Origin: Bacilli bacterium
Lineage (GTDB): Bacteria > Bacillota_I > Bacilli_A > RF39 > UBA660
Reading direction: 5' to 3'
NCBI GenBank assembly: GCA_017541325.1
Contig: JAFXZI010000011.1
Coordinates: 1-52,786, forward strand
Length of the DNA: 52,786 bases
The notes below the pieces were generated by a model. It saw only the letters and a list, made by a program, of their open reading frames with translations, ran no database searches and was not told where the DNA came from. This document shows, piece by piece, positions 1 through 8,673 of this stretch. The translations under genes were made by a program, and so were the position numbers. How positions within the stretch are numbered: position 1 is the first letter of the stretch; every line of letters begins with the position of its first letter.

Positions 1-161
1 ATTGTTAGTCCTTCTGCTTTTGGTGGAGTTAATTCTTCTACACTAGTACTTGTCTCTTCTGTTATCTTTTCAATACTTTTTACTGTTACTCCTGTTTGTG
101 CATTTGCAAATATAGGACACATCAATATAAGTGCAAATAATCCTAATATATATTTTTTCAT
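1..161 (-). CDS. Secreted protein, N-terminal 53 residues only (cut by window edge)
   Basis: The minus-strand frame opens at the ATG at 159-161, preceded by an AAAGGGTG ribosome site, and runs off the left edge. The visible 53 residues start with a signal peptide: MKKY, a hydrophobic core, then a signal peptidase I-like site after ANA (residues 19-21). The mature start is Thr/Ser/Glu rich with a TPPK stretch, as in a linker of an exported protein. No family can be named from so little. It is separated from tmk by the tmk terminator. Confidence 0.6.
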   Translation of the reverse strand, partial: MKKYILGLFALILMCPIFANAQTGVTVKSIEKITEETSTSVEELTPPKAEGLT

Positions 162-253
162 TTTTTCACCCTTTCATATTTTATTACAATATCATTATAT
201 TAAATTTAATCGTAAGTGTAAATCAACACGTTAATTAATGTTGTAAATTGACA

Positions 254-278
254 CAAAAAAAAGACTGTTTATACAGCC
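254..278 (-). terminator. Intrinsic terminator after tmk
   Basis: On the minus strand a 6-bp stem (GGCTGT/ACAGTC with one G-U pair, loop ATAA) runs directly from the tmk stop and is followed by eight T. It closes the lepA-to-tmk operon. Confidence 0.75.
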
Positions 279-943
279 TATTCTTTAACTATTGCTAGAA
301 CTTCTTTTGATATTTCATCGATTGTCTTAATTCTTCCATTTTCAACGCATTCAATTGTTTTCCAATTATAAAGTTCACTTAATTCTATATATGCAGTTTC
401 TGCATTTTTTAAATGTTCTGGAGATTTTTCGTGTTCATCTAAGAATTCTCTATTCTTTTTTAATTCTAAAGAATACTCATATGGCATATGTAAAAAAACT
501 GTTATATCTGGCTTTGGTAAATCAAGTAACCAATACTCTAATCTATCAATCCATTGGTACATATTGAATCTTTCATCTTTATCATGTATCTTACCACCTT
601 GATGTCCCATATTGGATGTTGTGTAACGATCAAGTATTACATAATAACCTTTATCTAGATATTCTAATGCTTCTATCATATTATATTTTCTATCAGCAGC
701 ATAATATAGACACGCTACTTTAGGATCAACATTAGTTGCACCTTCAGTAAAGAAAGATTCACCAATTTCTGGTTTACCTAAATAAGCACCACCTACTATT
801 TTACCTGTTGGAGTATCATATCTAGGGAATCCCATTTCAAATACTTTATGTCCTTCTTTTTTTAAATTTTCTACTAATAATTTAGATTGTGTTTCTTTAC
901 CAGAACAATCTGTTCCTTCTATAACAATTAATTTACCTTTCAT
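278..943 (-). CDS. tmk: Thymidylate kinase (dTMP kinase)
   Basis: Phosphorylates dTMP to dTDP with ATP in the cytosol, the step after ThyA in dTTP synthesis. The P-loop is EGTDCSGKETQ (residues 9-19), where the usual bacterial form is GxDGxGKS/T. A DRYTTSNMGHQGGK segment in the middle matches the DRY dTMP-binding region. At 221 residues it is slightly longer than the common ~205-210. Its ATG overlaps the folA TGA by 4 bases, so translation is coupled. It is the last gene of the thyA-folA-tmk thymidine set. The variant P-loop suggests a branch distinct from the classic Bacillus Tmk, but the role is not in doubt. Confidence 0.92.
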   Translation of the reverse strand: MKGKLIVIEGTDCSGKETQSKLLVENLKKEGHKVFEMGFPRYDTPTGKIVGGAYLGKPEIGESFFTEGATNVDPKVACLYYAADRKYNMIEALEYLDKGYYVILDRYTTSNMGHQGGKIHDKDERFNMYQWIDRLEYWLLDLPKPDITVFLHMPYEYSLELKKNREFLDEHEKSPEHLKNAETAYIELSELYNWKTIECVENGRIKTIDEISKEVLAIVKE

Positions 944-1416
944 TTTAATCTCCTATATAATACATGATCATAATTTATTCCATCATCACTATTACTATCT
1001 AAAACAGTTCTTTCATACATAGATTTATCAAATTCAGGGAAGAAAGCATCAGCATTACTATCTTCTTTATCTATTTCAGTTAAATATAATTCATCACATA
1101 AATCGATAAATTGTTGATAGATACTAGCTCCTCCTATTACAAAATAGTCTCTAGATAAATCTAGTTTTTCAAGCATTTCTTCTTTACTATGGAATACTAA
1201 TATATCCTCTTCTTCTATATTTTTAGAAGTAAGTAAAATATATTGTCTTCCTTTTAATTTTTTCGGTAAAGATTCATATGTTTTATATCCCATAATAATT
1301 GGATGATTCATTGTTTGTCCTTTAAAAAAAGTTAAATCATTTGGTAGATGCCAAATAAGATTATTATTTTTTCCTAATTCTCGATTTTTACCTATAGCAG
1401 CAATTAACTTAAACAT
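940..1416 (-). CDS. folA: Dihydrofolate reductase
   Basis: Reduces dihydrofolate to tetrahydrofolate with NADPH, regenerating the cofactor oxidised by the neighbouring ThyA. I chose the start MFKLIAAIGKNRELG at 1416, giving 158 residues, the usual DHFR size; the longer frame adds 14 residues that overlap thyA and match nothing. Visible family features: the N-terminal strand with AIGKNRELGKNN, the WHLPNDL segment with the substrate-binding acidic residue, and IIMGYKTYESLPKKLKGR. Only one base separates it from the thyA stop and no SD is visible, so it is probably translated by coupling. Its TGA stop overlaps the tmk ATG, which shows that UGA is a stop here. Confidence 0.92.
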   Translation of the reverse strand: MFKLIAAIGKNRELGKNNNLIWHLPNDLTFFKGQTMNHPIIMGYKTYESLPKKLKGRQYILLTSKNIEEEDILVFHSKEEMLEKLDLSRDYFVIGGASIYQQFIDLCDELYLTEIDKEDSNADAFFPEFDKSMYERTVLDSNSDDGINYDHVLYRRLK

Positions 1417-1417
1417 A

Positions 1418-2320
1418 TTATTGTGCAATTGGGAATTTAATAGGTCCCATATGCTCATATCCTTCTATTTTAATATCTTTTAGTTCACGAGAATTATCTA
1501 TTTTAAAGAAATCTTTTACTTCGGGGTTAATCCATAATTTAGGTGCAGGTAAATCACCATTTTTTTCATATCTTTCTATTTGTTCTTTTATACCTTCTAC
1601 TTGATTAACATATATATGAGGATCTTTCATACTCCAGTCAATTGTTCCGGGCTTTAATCCAGTTACATGAGCAAGAAGTGATAAAAGAGTTGCATATTGA
1701 GTTACATTAAATGGTACTCCTAAAGGTACATCACAACTTCTTTGATGAACCCAACAATTAAGTTTTCCATCAGTAACATCCCATTCACTACTCCATACAC
1801 ATGAAGGAAGTACTGCAGTTGGTAAATATTCATCTTGCCAAAGAGAAATAACCATACGTCTATCATTAGGATTAGTTTTTATTTTTTCAATTAGATTATC
1901 AGTTAAATTATACTTATTTACAATCCAACCATAAGCAGTACCAATTGTATGAGCCCAGTCCTTACCAAATTCTTTTTTTACTTTAGTTTTTTCAAGTTTA
2001 CCATCTTTATTTGGTAACATTTGTTCTGCTTCCCAGAAACCATCTTCATTGATTTCCCATTCATCCCAAATTTTTACTCCGCGTTCTTGTAGCCATCTAA
2101 CATCATTAGATTTTGCTTGATATATCCAAAGCATTTCAATTATTGCAGCTTTAAAATATAATTGCTTAGTTGTAAGAACAGGAAATTCTTTACTTAAATC
2201 AAAATGTAAATGATATGAAGGAATCTTAATAGTATTAATTCCAGTTCTATTTTCTACTTCTTTTCCTTCTTTTAAGATTTTTTTGCATAATTTGATATAC
2301 TCTTTATCCCACTTAGACAT
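1418..2320 (-). CDS. thyA: Thymidylate synthase
   Basis: Converts dUMP to dTMP using methylene-tetrahydrofolate. The 300-residue protein has the RTG loop near residue 25, RR at 154-155, the catalytic Cys174 in LPSCVWSSEW, QRSCDVPLGVPFN with the nucleotide-binding Arg, Asp and Asn, and DPHIYVNQ with His and Tyr. The active-site context differs from the usual PPCH: the residue after the catalytic Cys is Val instead of His, and the following residues are also changed. The other ligands are intact, so I expect an active enzyme of a divergent ThyA branch. It lies 8 bases after the HD gene and 1 base before folA. Confidence 0.9.
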   Translation of the reverse strand: MSKWDKEYIKLCKKILKEGKEVENRTGINTIKIPSYHLHFDLSKEFPVLTTKQLYFKAAIIEMLWIYQAKSNDVRWLQERGVKIWDEWEINEDGFWEAEQMLPNKDGKLEKTKVKKEFGKDWAHTIGTAYGWIVNKYNLTDNLIEKIKTNPNDRRMVISLWQDEYLPTAVLPSCVWSSEWDVTDGKLNCWVHQRSCDVPLGVPFNVTQYATLLSLLAHVTGLKPGTIDWSMKDPHIYVNQVEGIKEQIERYEKNGDLPAPKLWINPEVKDFFKIDNSRELKDIKIEGYEHMGPIKFPIAQ

Positions 2321-2328
2321 AAATCCTC

Positions 2329-2910
2329 CTAATCAATAATATTATTTTTTTCATCAAATTTTACTATTAAAAACTTACGGCTAGCTAAGTAATCACACAT
2401 ATGAACAAAGTTTTGATATTTAGTCTTTGGAGGATTTAAAACCTCATTTCCATCATAATCTGTTGTCCATGGTCCCATATGAGTTTCAATACAAGATGCA
2501 ATAAGTTCTGCATTATCTTCACTCATTTTTAAATTATCCTTTTCTTCTCTTATAAATTCTGCACAAATAATTGGATGATCAAATCTAGTATATTGTTCCT
2601 TTACTTTTCCAGATTTAAATCCATCATGCAAAATACATGCAATAATCATTAAATCTCTTTCATCTTTTGTATACTTTCCACCAATAGATGGGTTTTCTAG
2701 CAATTCATGAGCTAGACGAGCTACTACTTTAGTGTGTCTTACAAGTCCACCATCTCCAGTTGCATATTCTGGATGATATTTTCCAGTAGATGATGCAGGT
2801 ATTTCAAAAAAATAATCTGGAAGTTTATCTATTAAATATTCTAAATCACTCTTAAAATCATCATTTTTTAAATAAGATATTTCTTTATTAAATGTTTCAA
2901 TCTTTTTCAT
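2329..2910 (-). CDS. HD-domain phosphohydrolase, unknown substrate
   Basis: A 193-residue soluble protein with an HD metal-binding pattern: RHTKVVARLAH (first His), ILHDGFKSG (the HD pair) and a later Asp in CDYLASRK. HD proteins of this size hydrolyse nucleotides or other phosphoesters. Its place between hemW and the thyA-folA-tmk genes suggests nucleotide metabolism, but the substrate cannot be read from the sequence. Its start lies 14 bases inside hemW, so it is coupled. It has no Cas3 or relA-type extra domains. Confidence 0.75.
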   Translation of the reverse strand: MKKIETFNKEISYLKNDDFKSDLEYLIDKLPDYFFEIPASSTGKYHPEYATGDGGLVRHTKVVARLAHELLENPSIGGKYTKDERDLMIIACILHDGFKSGKVKEQYTRFDHPIICAEFIREEKDNLKMSEDNAELIASCIETHMGPWTTDYDGNEVLNPPKTKYQNFVHMCDYLASRKFLIVKFDEKNNIID

Positions 2911-4000
2911 CTATATCTCCTATAAAATTAATTAGAATTTGATTTTCTATATATAACTTATCTTTTGGAATTCTTATATATCCTAAATTATCTTCTAATA
3001 ATTTTTTACCTATTAAATTTATTATATCAAATTCATCTTCTATTTGTTTACCATATTTATTAAAAAAATCTTTTTTATTTACTCCATTTATCTTTCTTAA
3101 CCCTAGAATCAATTCATATTCTTCTTTTTGTCTAGTAGACACTTTTTCTTTTTCATAAATATAGTTTCCATCTAAATATTTATTAATACTTCTTGTATTA
3201 GTATAACGATAATTATTAATGTATCCTGAAGCACCTAAACCTATTCCTAAATAATGCTCATTATTCCAATATGTTAAATTATGAATTGATTCATATCCTT
3301 CTTTAGAAAAATTACTTATTTCATAGTGTTTATATCCTATTTTTTCTAAGTATTTAATAATATAGTCATACATTTTACGATCAAGTTCTTCAGCGATTGG
3401 TAAAGTGTTTTTATTACCAATTACAGTATTATCTTCTATTATTAATGAATAAGTAGATATATGTTCTACATCAAGACTTTTAAAGAAGTCTAAATCATTT
3501 TTTAAGTCATCTATAGTTTCTTTTGGAAAAGCATACATTAAATCAATATTTATATTAGAAAAATATTTTTTACATAACTTAATCTTTTCTTTTAATATAT
3601 CTTTATTATTATATCTATTTAGAAATTTATAGAATTTTTCATTAATAGTTTCAATTCCAATACTAATTCTATTAACTCTATTATCTTTTAGTTTTATTAA
3701 GAGTTCTTCATCAATATCTTCAGGATTTATTTCAAATGTAAATTCATAATTAGAACTTAGTTTAACATCTTTAATAATTTCAAATAATTTATCTAATTCA
3801 TCCATACTTAAACTAGAAGGAGTACCTCCTCCTATATAGATAGTATCAATTACATTATCTTCTTTAAGAGATTCATATTCATTCTTCAACTCTTTTAAGT
3901 ACTTATCTACTAAATTTTTGTTATAAAACATTTTACAAAAATCACAGTAGGAACATATATTATGACAAAAAGGAATATGAATATAGATTGATTTATACAT
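2897..4000 (-). CDS. hemW: HemW-like radical SAM protein (heme chaperone family)
   Basis: A radical SAM protein of the HemW/HemN family. Near the N-terminus it has HIPFCHNICSYCDFC, giving CX3CX2C for the 4Fe-4S cluster plus the extra Cys typical of HemW. GGGTPSSL follows about 45 residues later. I chose the second ATG (4000, 367 residues) because a strong GAAAGGAG site lies 7 bases upstream of it; the first ATG would be only one base from that site. It follows lepA by 14 bases, a common lepA-hemW order in Bacillota. No heme genes are in the window, so a chaperone role is more likely than coproporphyrinogen oxidation. Confidence 0.85.
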   Translation of the reverse strand: MYKSIYIHIPFCHNICSYCDFCKMFYNKNLVDKYLKELKNEYESLKEDNVIDTIYIGGGTPSSLSMDELDKLFEIIKDVKLSSNYEFTFEINPEDIDEELLIKLKDNRVNRISIGIETINEKFYKFLNRYNNKDILKEKIKLCKKYFSNINIDLMYAFPKETIDDLKNDLDFFKSLDVEHISTYSLIIEDNTVIGNKNTLPIAEELDRKMYDYIIKYLEKIGYKHYEISNFSKEGYESIHNLTYWNNEHYLGIGLGASGYINNYRYTNTRSINKYLDGNYIYEKEKVSTRQKEEYELILGLRKINGVNKKDFFNKYGKQIEDEFDIINLIGKKLLEDNLGYIRIPKDKLYIENQILINFIGDIDEKD

Positions 4001-4014
4001 ATTCATACTCCTTT

Positions 4015-5817
4015 CTATTCATCGTAATCATCAGATAAAACACTCATAAATGCTTCTTGTGGTAGTTCAACACTACCTATTTGTTTCATTTTCTTTTTAC
4101 CTTCTTTTTGTTTTTCAAGTAATTTTCTCTTTCTTGTAACATCTCCACCATAACATTTAGCTAGAACATCTTTACGAAGAGCTTTTACTGTACTTCTTGC
4201 AATTATCTTATGTCCAATTGCAGCTTGTATTGGTACTTCAAATAATTGACGTGGAATTGCGTCTTTCAAATGTTCTACTACACTCTTACCTCTATGATAA
4301 GCAAAATCTTTATGAACGATAATACTTAAAGCATCAATTATTTCTCCGTTAAGTAAAATATCCATCTTTACAAGATTACTTGGTAAATATCCAATAAGTT
4401 CATAATCAAATGATGCATATCCTTTAGTGAAACTCTTTAATTTATCAAAAAAATCATATACTACTTCAGAAAGAGGTATTTCATAGTGAATGTTAACTCT
4501 AGATTCATCGATATACTCCATATTAACATAATTACCACGTTTTTCTTGGCATAATTCCATTATTGGACCAATATACTCTGAAGGAGTAAAAATATTTGTT
4601 TTTATAAATGGTTCTCTAATCTCTTTTATTTTAGTTACTTCAGGCATTTTACTTGGAGCATCAATATATAATAAATCTCCATTAGTCATAACTACTTCAT
4701 AAATAACAGATGGTGCAGTTGTAATTATATCTATATTAAATTCGCGTGTAATACGTTCTTTTATTACATCCATATGTAATAGTCCTAAGAAACCACATCT
4801 AAAACCAAATCCTAAAGCAGTAGATGTTTCTGGACTAAATTCTAAAGAAGCATCATTTAATTTTAATTTTTGCAAAGCTTCTCTTAAATCTTCAAATTTA
4901 TTTGATTCAATTGGAAATAGTCCACAGAAAACCATAGATTTCATAGGTTTATATCCAGGAAGTTTAGAACTAGCTGGATCTTTATAATTAGTTATTGTGT
5001 CCCCTACTGAAATATCACTAATATCTTTTATTGCAGCACTGATAAATCCTACTTCACCAGCAGCTAATTCTTTTAATTTTTCTTCTTTAGGAGTATTTCT
5101 AGTTATTTCTACAACATCATATGTTTTACCATTAGACATCATTTCAATAGTATCACCAATACGTACTGTTCCATTAACAACTCTAACAGATACAACTACT
5201 CCACGATAAGAATCAAAAATGCTATCAAAAACAAGCATTTGTAATTTTTCTTCTTTATTACCTTTTGGAGATGGTACTACTTCAACAATATGATCAAGTA
5301 ATTCTTTAACTCCTTCTCCAGTTTTGGCACTAACTAAAAGAATATCTTCTTCTTTATATCCAAACACTTTTATTATTTCATTCTTTACTTTTTCTGGATC
5401 AGCATTTGGTAGATCTATCTTATTAATAACAGGAATAATAGTTAAATCATTTTCCATAGCTAGATACATATTTGCTAAAGTTTGTGCTTCTATTCCTTGT
5501 GTTGCATCCACTATTAAAATAGCACCTTCACACGCTGCTAAACTGCGTGATACTTCATAAGTAAAGTCTACATGTCCTGGAGTATCTATAAGATTTAAAT
5601 TATAATCTTCACCATTATAGGTATAATGTAGAGATGCCGTATTAAGTTTAATTGTAATTCCTCTTTCTCTTTCTATATCCATACTATCAAGTAATTGATC
5701 TTTAGATTCTCTTTCAGATACTGCTCCAGTATATTCAAGTATTCTATCAGCAAGAGTACTCTTTCCATGATCTATATGAGCAATAATTGAGAAATTTCTA
5801 ATATGAGATTTATCCAT
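4015..5817 (-). CDS. lepA: Elongation factor 4 (LepA) GTPase
   Basis: A ribosome-bound translational GTPase thought to act on stalled or mistranslocated ribosomes. G1 AHIDHGKST, the switch region RGITIK, G3 DTPGH, G4 NKIDLP and G5 SAKTG are all present. The C-terminal LepA-specific region with [21 protein letters not shown] is also present. The ATG at 5817 gives 600 residues. The longer frame starts at a TTG (5829), but the extended -10 box at 5834-5842 would place the transcript start at about 5827, after that TTG. A GGTGA site lies 5 bases before 5817. First gene of a six-gene operon. Confidence 0.95.
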   Translation of the reverse strand: MDKSHIRNFSIIAHIDHGKSTLADRILEYTGAVSERESKDQLLDSMDIERERGITIKLNTASLHYTYNGEDYNLNLIDTPGHVDFTYEVSRSLAACEGAILIVDATQGIEAQTLANMYLAMENDLTIIPVINKIDLPNADPEKVKNEIIKVFGYKEEDILLVSAKTGEGVKELLDHIVEVVPSPKGNKEEKLQMLVFDSIFDSYRGVVVSVRVVNGTVRIGDTIEMMSNGKTYDVVEITRNTPKEEKLKELAAGEVGFISAAIKDISDISVGDTITNYKDPASSKLPGYKPMKSMVFCGLFPIESNKFEDLREALQKLKLNDASLEFSPETSTALGFGFRCGFLGLLHMDVIKERITREFNIDIITTAPSVIYEVVMTNGDLLYIDAPSKMPEVTKIKEIREPFIKTNIFTPSEYIGPIMELCQEKRGNYVNMEYIDESRVNIHYEIPLSEVVYDFFDKLKSFTKGYASFDYELIGYLPSNLVKMDILLNGEIIDALSIIVHKDFAYHRGKSVVEHLKDAIPRQLFEVPIQAAIGHKIIARSTVKALRKDVLAKCYGGDVTRKRKLLEKQKEGKKKMKQIGSVELPQEAFMSVLSDDYDE

Positions 5818-5833
5818 ATACATCACCAAAAAT

Positions 5834-5842
5834 ATTATATCA
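5834..5842 (-). promoter_or_regulatory. Extended -10 promoter of the lepA operon
   Basis: TGATATAAT on the minus strand. No good -35 is seen. The predicted transcript start is about 10 bases before the lepA ATG. Confidence 0.65.
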
Positions 5843-5854
5843 AACTTAACATAT

Positions 5855-5885
5855 AAATAAAAAGATAAGTTTTAAACTTATCTTT
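5855..5885 (-). terminator. Intrinsic terminator after the PgeF-like gene
   Basis: 10-bp stem AAAGATAAGT/ACTTATCTTT, loop of five, then TTTTATTTAT. It starts over the stop codon of the gene at 5878-6651 and separates it from lepA. Confidence 0.75.
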
Positions 5886-6651
5886 CCATTTTTAATCTTT
5901 TACAATTATCTTTACTCATAATAAATCCACCTGTAAAATTATATCCAGCCTCATCACCATAATAATAATCATAATCATATAAAGTATTAATTCTAGATTT
6001 TTCTATAAATCTAACTCCTCTATCTCTAAAGTCTTTAACTAATACATCCTTTGGATTTACATGAAATCTATCTCTACTATCAAATTCAATAAAAGAGTCT
6101 CTATCTTTTCCTAACCAAACTGGAGCATCATCAAAAGAAATGTCTTCAATAGATGGTCCTATATAAACATAAATATCTTCTTCTTTAGAACCAAAACTAT
6201 TTAATGCATCAATTAGCATATTAGGTACTTCTCTATCTATAATTGGTGGACAATTAATAGACGCTAGTATATTTTGTTTCATATCATATGCAAGAACAAC
6301 AGGCATCCCCTTATGTAATCCACCTATAACAACGTCAGGAGTAGCACTAGTAACTACTAAAATATCACTTGAAATATTGGCATCAGGAAATCCAGTATAA
6401 TTTTCTTCTACATCAGACGATGTTATTTCATGATAAGAACCAGTAGTAGGAATATAATTTGAAACAAACATATTTCTACCACAAAAACCATATTCTGAAC
6501 CCAAATTCATTCTCTTACACATGAACTCAGCTCTTCTTTCGTTTTCTGGTTTTCCTTCAGGATAAAACTCAGGACTATAACTCATTGGTCCATAGTTTTT
6601 ACCAGATGAAACTAATTGTAAATTATAAAATAATAAATTAGCAATTGCCAT
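5878..6651 (-). CDS. PgeF/YlmD-type laccase-fold protein without metal ligands
   Basis: 257 residues. The centre reads like the YfiH/YlmD (PgeF, polyphenol oxidase/nucleoside phosphorylase) family: SDILVVTSATPDVVIG, then GMPVVLAYD, then YVYIGPSIED; near the C-terminus, RDRGVRFIEKSRINT matches the GV..IEV..(I/L)CT region. The metal ligands are gone. ADCxP is replaced by HKGMPV, HAGWRG by INCPPI, and the QVHG segment is not found. Either this is a catalytically dead relative or it has a different chemistry. It has its own promoter (6680-6708) and terminator. The family assignment is by eye and moderate. Confidence 0.55.
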   Translation of the reverse strand: MAIANLLFYNLQLVSSGKNYGPMSYSPEFYPEGKPENERRAEFMCKRMNLGSEYGFCGRNMFVSNYIPTTGSYHEITSSDVEENYTGFPDANISSDILVVTSATPDVVIGGLHKGMPVVLAYDMKQNILASINCPPIIDREVPNMLIDALNSFGSKEEDIYVYIGPSIEDISFDDAPVWLGKDRDSFIEFDSRDRFHVNPKDVLVKDFRDRGVRFIEKSRINTLYDYDYYYGDEAGYNFTGGFIMSKDNCKRLKMER

Positions 6652-6679
6652 AATACCACTTCCTTTTTAGGCCTTGTAT

Positions 6680-6708
6680 ATAATATCAAAAAATAGAAAA
6701 AAAGTCAA
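6680..6708 (-). promoter_or_regulatory. Promoter of the PgeF-like gene
   Basis: -35 TTGACT (6703-6708), a 17-base spacer, and -10 TATTAT (6680-6685) preceded by TG. It overlaps the T tract of the upstream terminator. Confidence 0.65.
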
Positions 6709-6733
6709 AAAAAGAGTAGTTTTTATTCTACTC
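6707..6733 (-). terminator. Intrinsic terminator after the 6723-7145 gene
   Basis: GAGTAG/CTACTC stem with an 8-base loop, followed by seven T on the minus strand. Confidence 0.75.
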
Positions 6734-7145
6734 TCTTTTGTCTTCCACGTATTACTTCTATCATACGTTTTTTAACCTCATCATCAGATTTTCTTAAATA
6801 GCCATCATAATTAGTAAATAATTCTTCACTTACTATACTAAATGGTTTTTCAAAGTAATCAACTTCATGCATATCAATAACTCTAGAATCTCTAAAAGAT
6901 GTATTATTTATTCCATTTGCTTGATGAATTATTTCTATTTTATTACAAGTAGGACAAAAACAACAATTGACTTCCCCTATTTTATGAGGCGTAGAATCTC
7001 CAAACATAAAAACAATTTCATGATTACAATGTTCTTGCAATGTTTTAAGTCTATAATCAATTTCGCCAATTCTTTTTACTAATTTTCTCTTTTCTTGTAA
7101 TAAATCAGTTCTAACTTCATAATCTAGTTCAGCATCTGAATACAT
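6723..7145 (-). CDS. Hypothetical protein with coiled coil and a Cys/His cluster
   Basis: 140 residues, not recognised. Residues 5-40 are charged and helical (probably a coiled coil, EKRKLVKRIGEIDYRLKTLQ). Then CNH, followed by CCFCPTCNK, gives Cys/His residues that could bind one zinc. The rest is hydrophilic with no membrane segment. Its ATG abuts the murE stop with no gap (TAGATG), so it is translated by coupling with murE and belongs to that operon. No function is proposed. Confidence 0.6.
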   Translation of the reverse strand: MYSDAELDYEVRTDLLQEKRKLVKRIGEIDYRLKTLQEHCNHEIVFMFGDSTPHKIGEVNCCFCPTCNKIEIIHQANGINNTSFRDSRVIDMHEVDYFEKPFSIVSEELFTNYDGYLRKSDDEVKKRMIEVIRGRQKRVE

Positions 7146-8576
7146 CTATTTTTTAAATCTTTCTTTTAAATATTTAATTGCTTCTTCTTCATCATTGAAA
7201 TAAATTGTACCATCTTTTAATTTTTCATAAGTTTCATTACCTTTACCTAGTATTAAAACCATATCATTTTCTTCTGCCATATATATTGCTTTCTTTATAG
7301 CTTCACTTCTATCAATTACAATTTCATATTTTGTTTTATCTTCAATATCTTTAACTATATCTTCACATATTTTTTGTGGATCTTCACTACGAGGATCTTC
7401 ATAACAGAATATAGCATAACTTGCATTATCACATACTGTTTTACCTACAACTGGTCTTTTTAAGAAATCTCTTTCGCCTGCTTGACCAATTACAACTATA
7501 CTTCTATTTATATCTAATGTATGAACAAATTTTAATAGATTAGCAATTCCATTAGGAGTATGAGCATAATCTACCATAACTGTATAATTTTGTCCTAAAT
7601 CAGGAAGAATATCAAGTCTTCCATTTATTTTAGCATCATCTACTCTTTTTAGAACCTCATCTATATCATATCCAAGAGATACTACTGTAAGAAGGGCTCC
7701 TGCTAAATTGTAAACATTAAATTCACCAAGTAATTTAGTAGTAAAACTATATTCTTTATCGTGATAGACAAATGTAATATCTGTCTTATCAGGACAAATC
7801 TTATAATCTTTAATCCATAAATCATTATCTTTATCTTTACCATATGTTACTACATTACCATGAGTATGTTTTAAAACATCTTCATAATGTGAATCATCTT
7901 TATTTAAGATAGAATATCCATCTTCTTCAACTTGTTCAAATTCTTGACATTTACATTCCAAGTAATTTTCAAAACTTCCATGAATATTTAAGTGTTCACT
8001 AGTTATATTAGTAATTACACCAGCAACATATTTAAAATGATCTAATCTATGTCTAAAATAAGCTTCACTAGAAGTTTCCATTGCAACATATTTACATCCA
8101 GCATCTAAAAACTCTCTAAAATACATATATAATTTATCTGTATCAGGAGTAGTATTTCCAGTATCTTTTGTAAACTTAGAACAACTTCTTCCATTTGTAC
8201 CAATATAGGCACAATCACTATTACCTATAAGTGCTTGAATAATAGTAGCAGTTGAAGTTTTACCATCAGTACCACCTACAGCAATAATTTTTAATTCTTC
8301 ATCTGGATTATCATAGAATCTTCTACATAATAAAGGAAGTTCTTTATTTGTATCTTCTACTTTAATAATAGGAACACTCTTTTCTCCAACATCACGACTA
8401 ACAACAATAGCACTAGCACCATTTTTAATAGCATCGTCTATATAATCATGACGATCAGCAGTAACTCCCATAGTACAGATAAATAAATCTCCATCTTCAC
8501 AATCTTTAGAATTAATCTTAATACCTTTAATTAAAGTGTCATAACTACAGTCATATAATTCATTTAATTTTTTCAT
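7146..8576 (-). CDS. murE: UDP-N-acetylmuramoyl-tripeptide synthetase (MurE)
   Basis: A cytosolic Mur ligase adding the third residue to UDP-MurNAc-L-Ala-D-Glu. The ATP loop is GGTDGKTST (101-109). TGNTTPD, METSSEA and a SEHLNIHGSFENYL region are in place. The amino-acid selectivity motif in the C-terminal domain reads EDPRSEDP, where DAP-adding enzymes usually have DNPR and Staphylococcus aureus (lysine) has DNPA. The Arg leans toward diaminopimelate, but the motif is not decisive. An AGGTG site lies 5 bases before the ATG. It is the first gene of its transcript and is divergent from the arginase gene. Confidence 0.92.
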   Translation of the reverse strand: MKKLNELYDCSYDTLIKGIKINSKDCEDGDLFICTMGVTADRHDYIDDAIKNGASAIVVSRDVGEKSVPIIKVEDTNKELPLLCRRFYDNPDEELKIIAVGGTDGKTSTATIIQALIGNSDCAYIGTNGRSCSKFTKDTGNTTPDTDKLYMYFREFLDAGCKYVAMETSSEAYFRHRLDHFKYVAGVITNITSEHLNIHGSFENYLECKCQEFEQVEEDGYSILNKDDSHYEDVLKHTHGNVVTYGKDKDNDLWIKDYKICPDKTDITFVYHDKEYSFTTKLLGEFNVYNLAGALLTVVSLGYDIDEVLKRVDDAKINGRLDILPDLGQNYTVMVDYAHTPNGIANLLKFVHTLDINRSIVVIGQAGERDFLKRPVVGKTVCDNASYAIFCYEDPRSEDPQKICEDIVKDIEDKTKYEIVIDRSEAIKKAIYMAEENDMVLILGKGNETYEKLKDGTIYFNDEEEAIKYLKERFKK

Positions 8577-8649
8577 AACATCACCTATTTAAGTATACAA
8601 CACTAGACTGTAAATTAAAATAAAACTATACTTAAATTCTAAAAAGTTT

Positions 8650-8655
8650 TATAAT
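8650..8655 (+). promoter_or_regulatory. -10 box of the arginase gene
   Basis: TATAAT, 18 bases before the start codon. The -35 region is poor (TATACT at 17-base spacing). TTGGAGG lies downstream as the ribosome site. Confidence 0.5.
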
Positions 8656-8673
8656 GGATATATTGGAGGCATT

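Noticed and set aside
1417-1458. 14-residue N-terminal extension of folA
   Set aside because: It overlaps thyA, adds residues outside the DHFR fold and has no ribosome site; the ATG at 1416 gives the normal length.
2329-2910. HD protein as a Cas3-type nuclease
   Set aside because: No helicase, no other cas genes and no repeat array in the window; the size fits a small HD phosphohydrolase.
4997-5560. Plus-strand open frames opposite lepA
   Set aside because: They are frame shadows of a strongly conserved gene, have no ribosome sites and match nothing.
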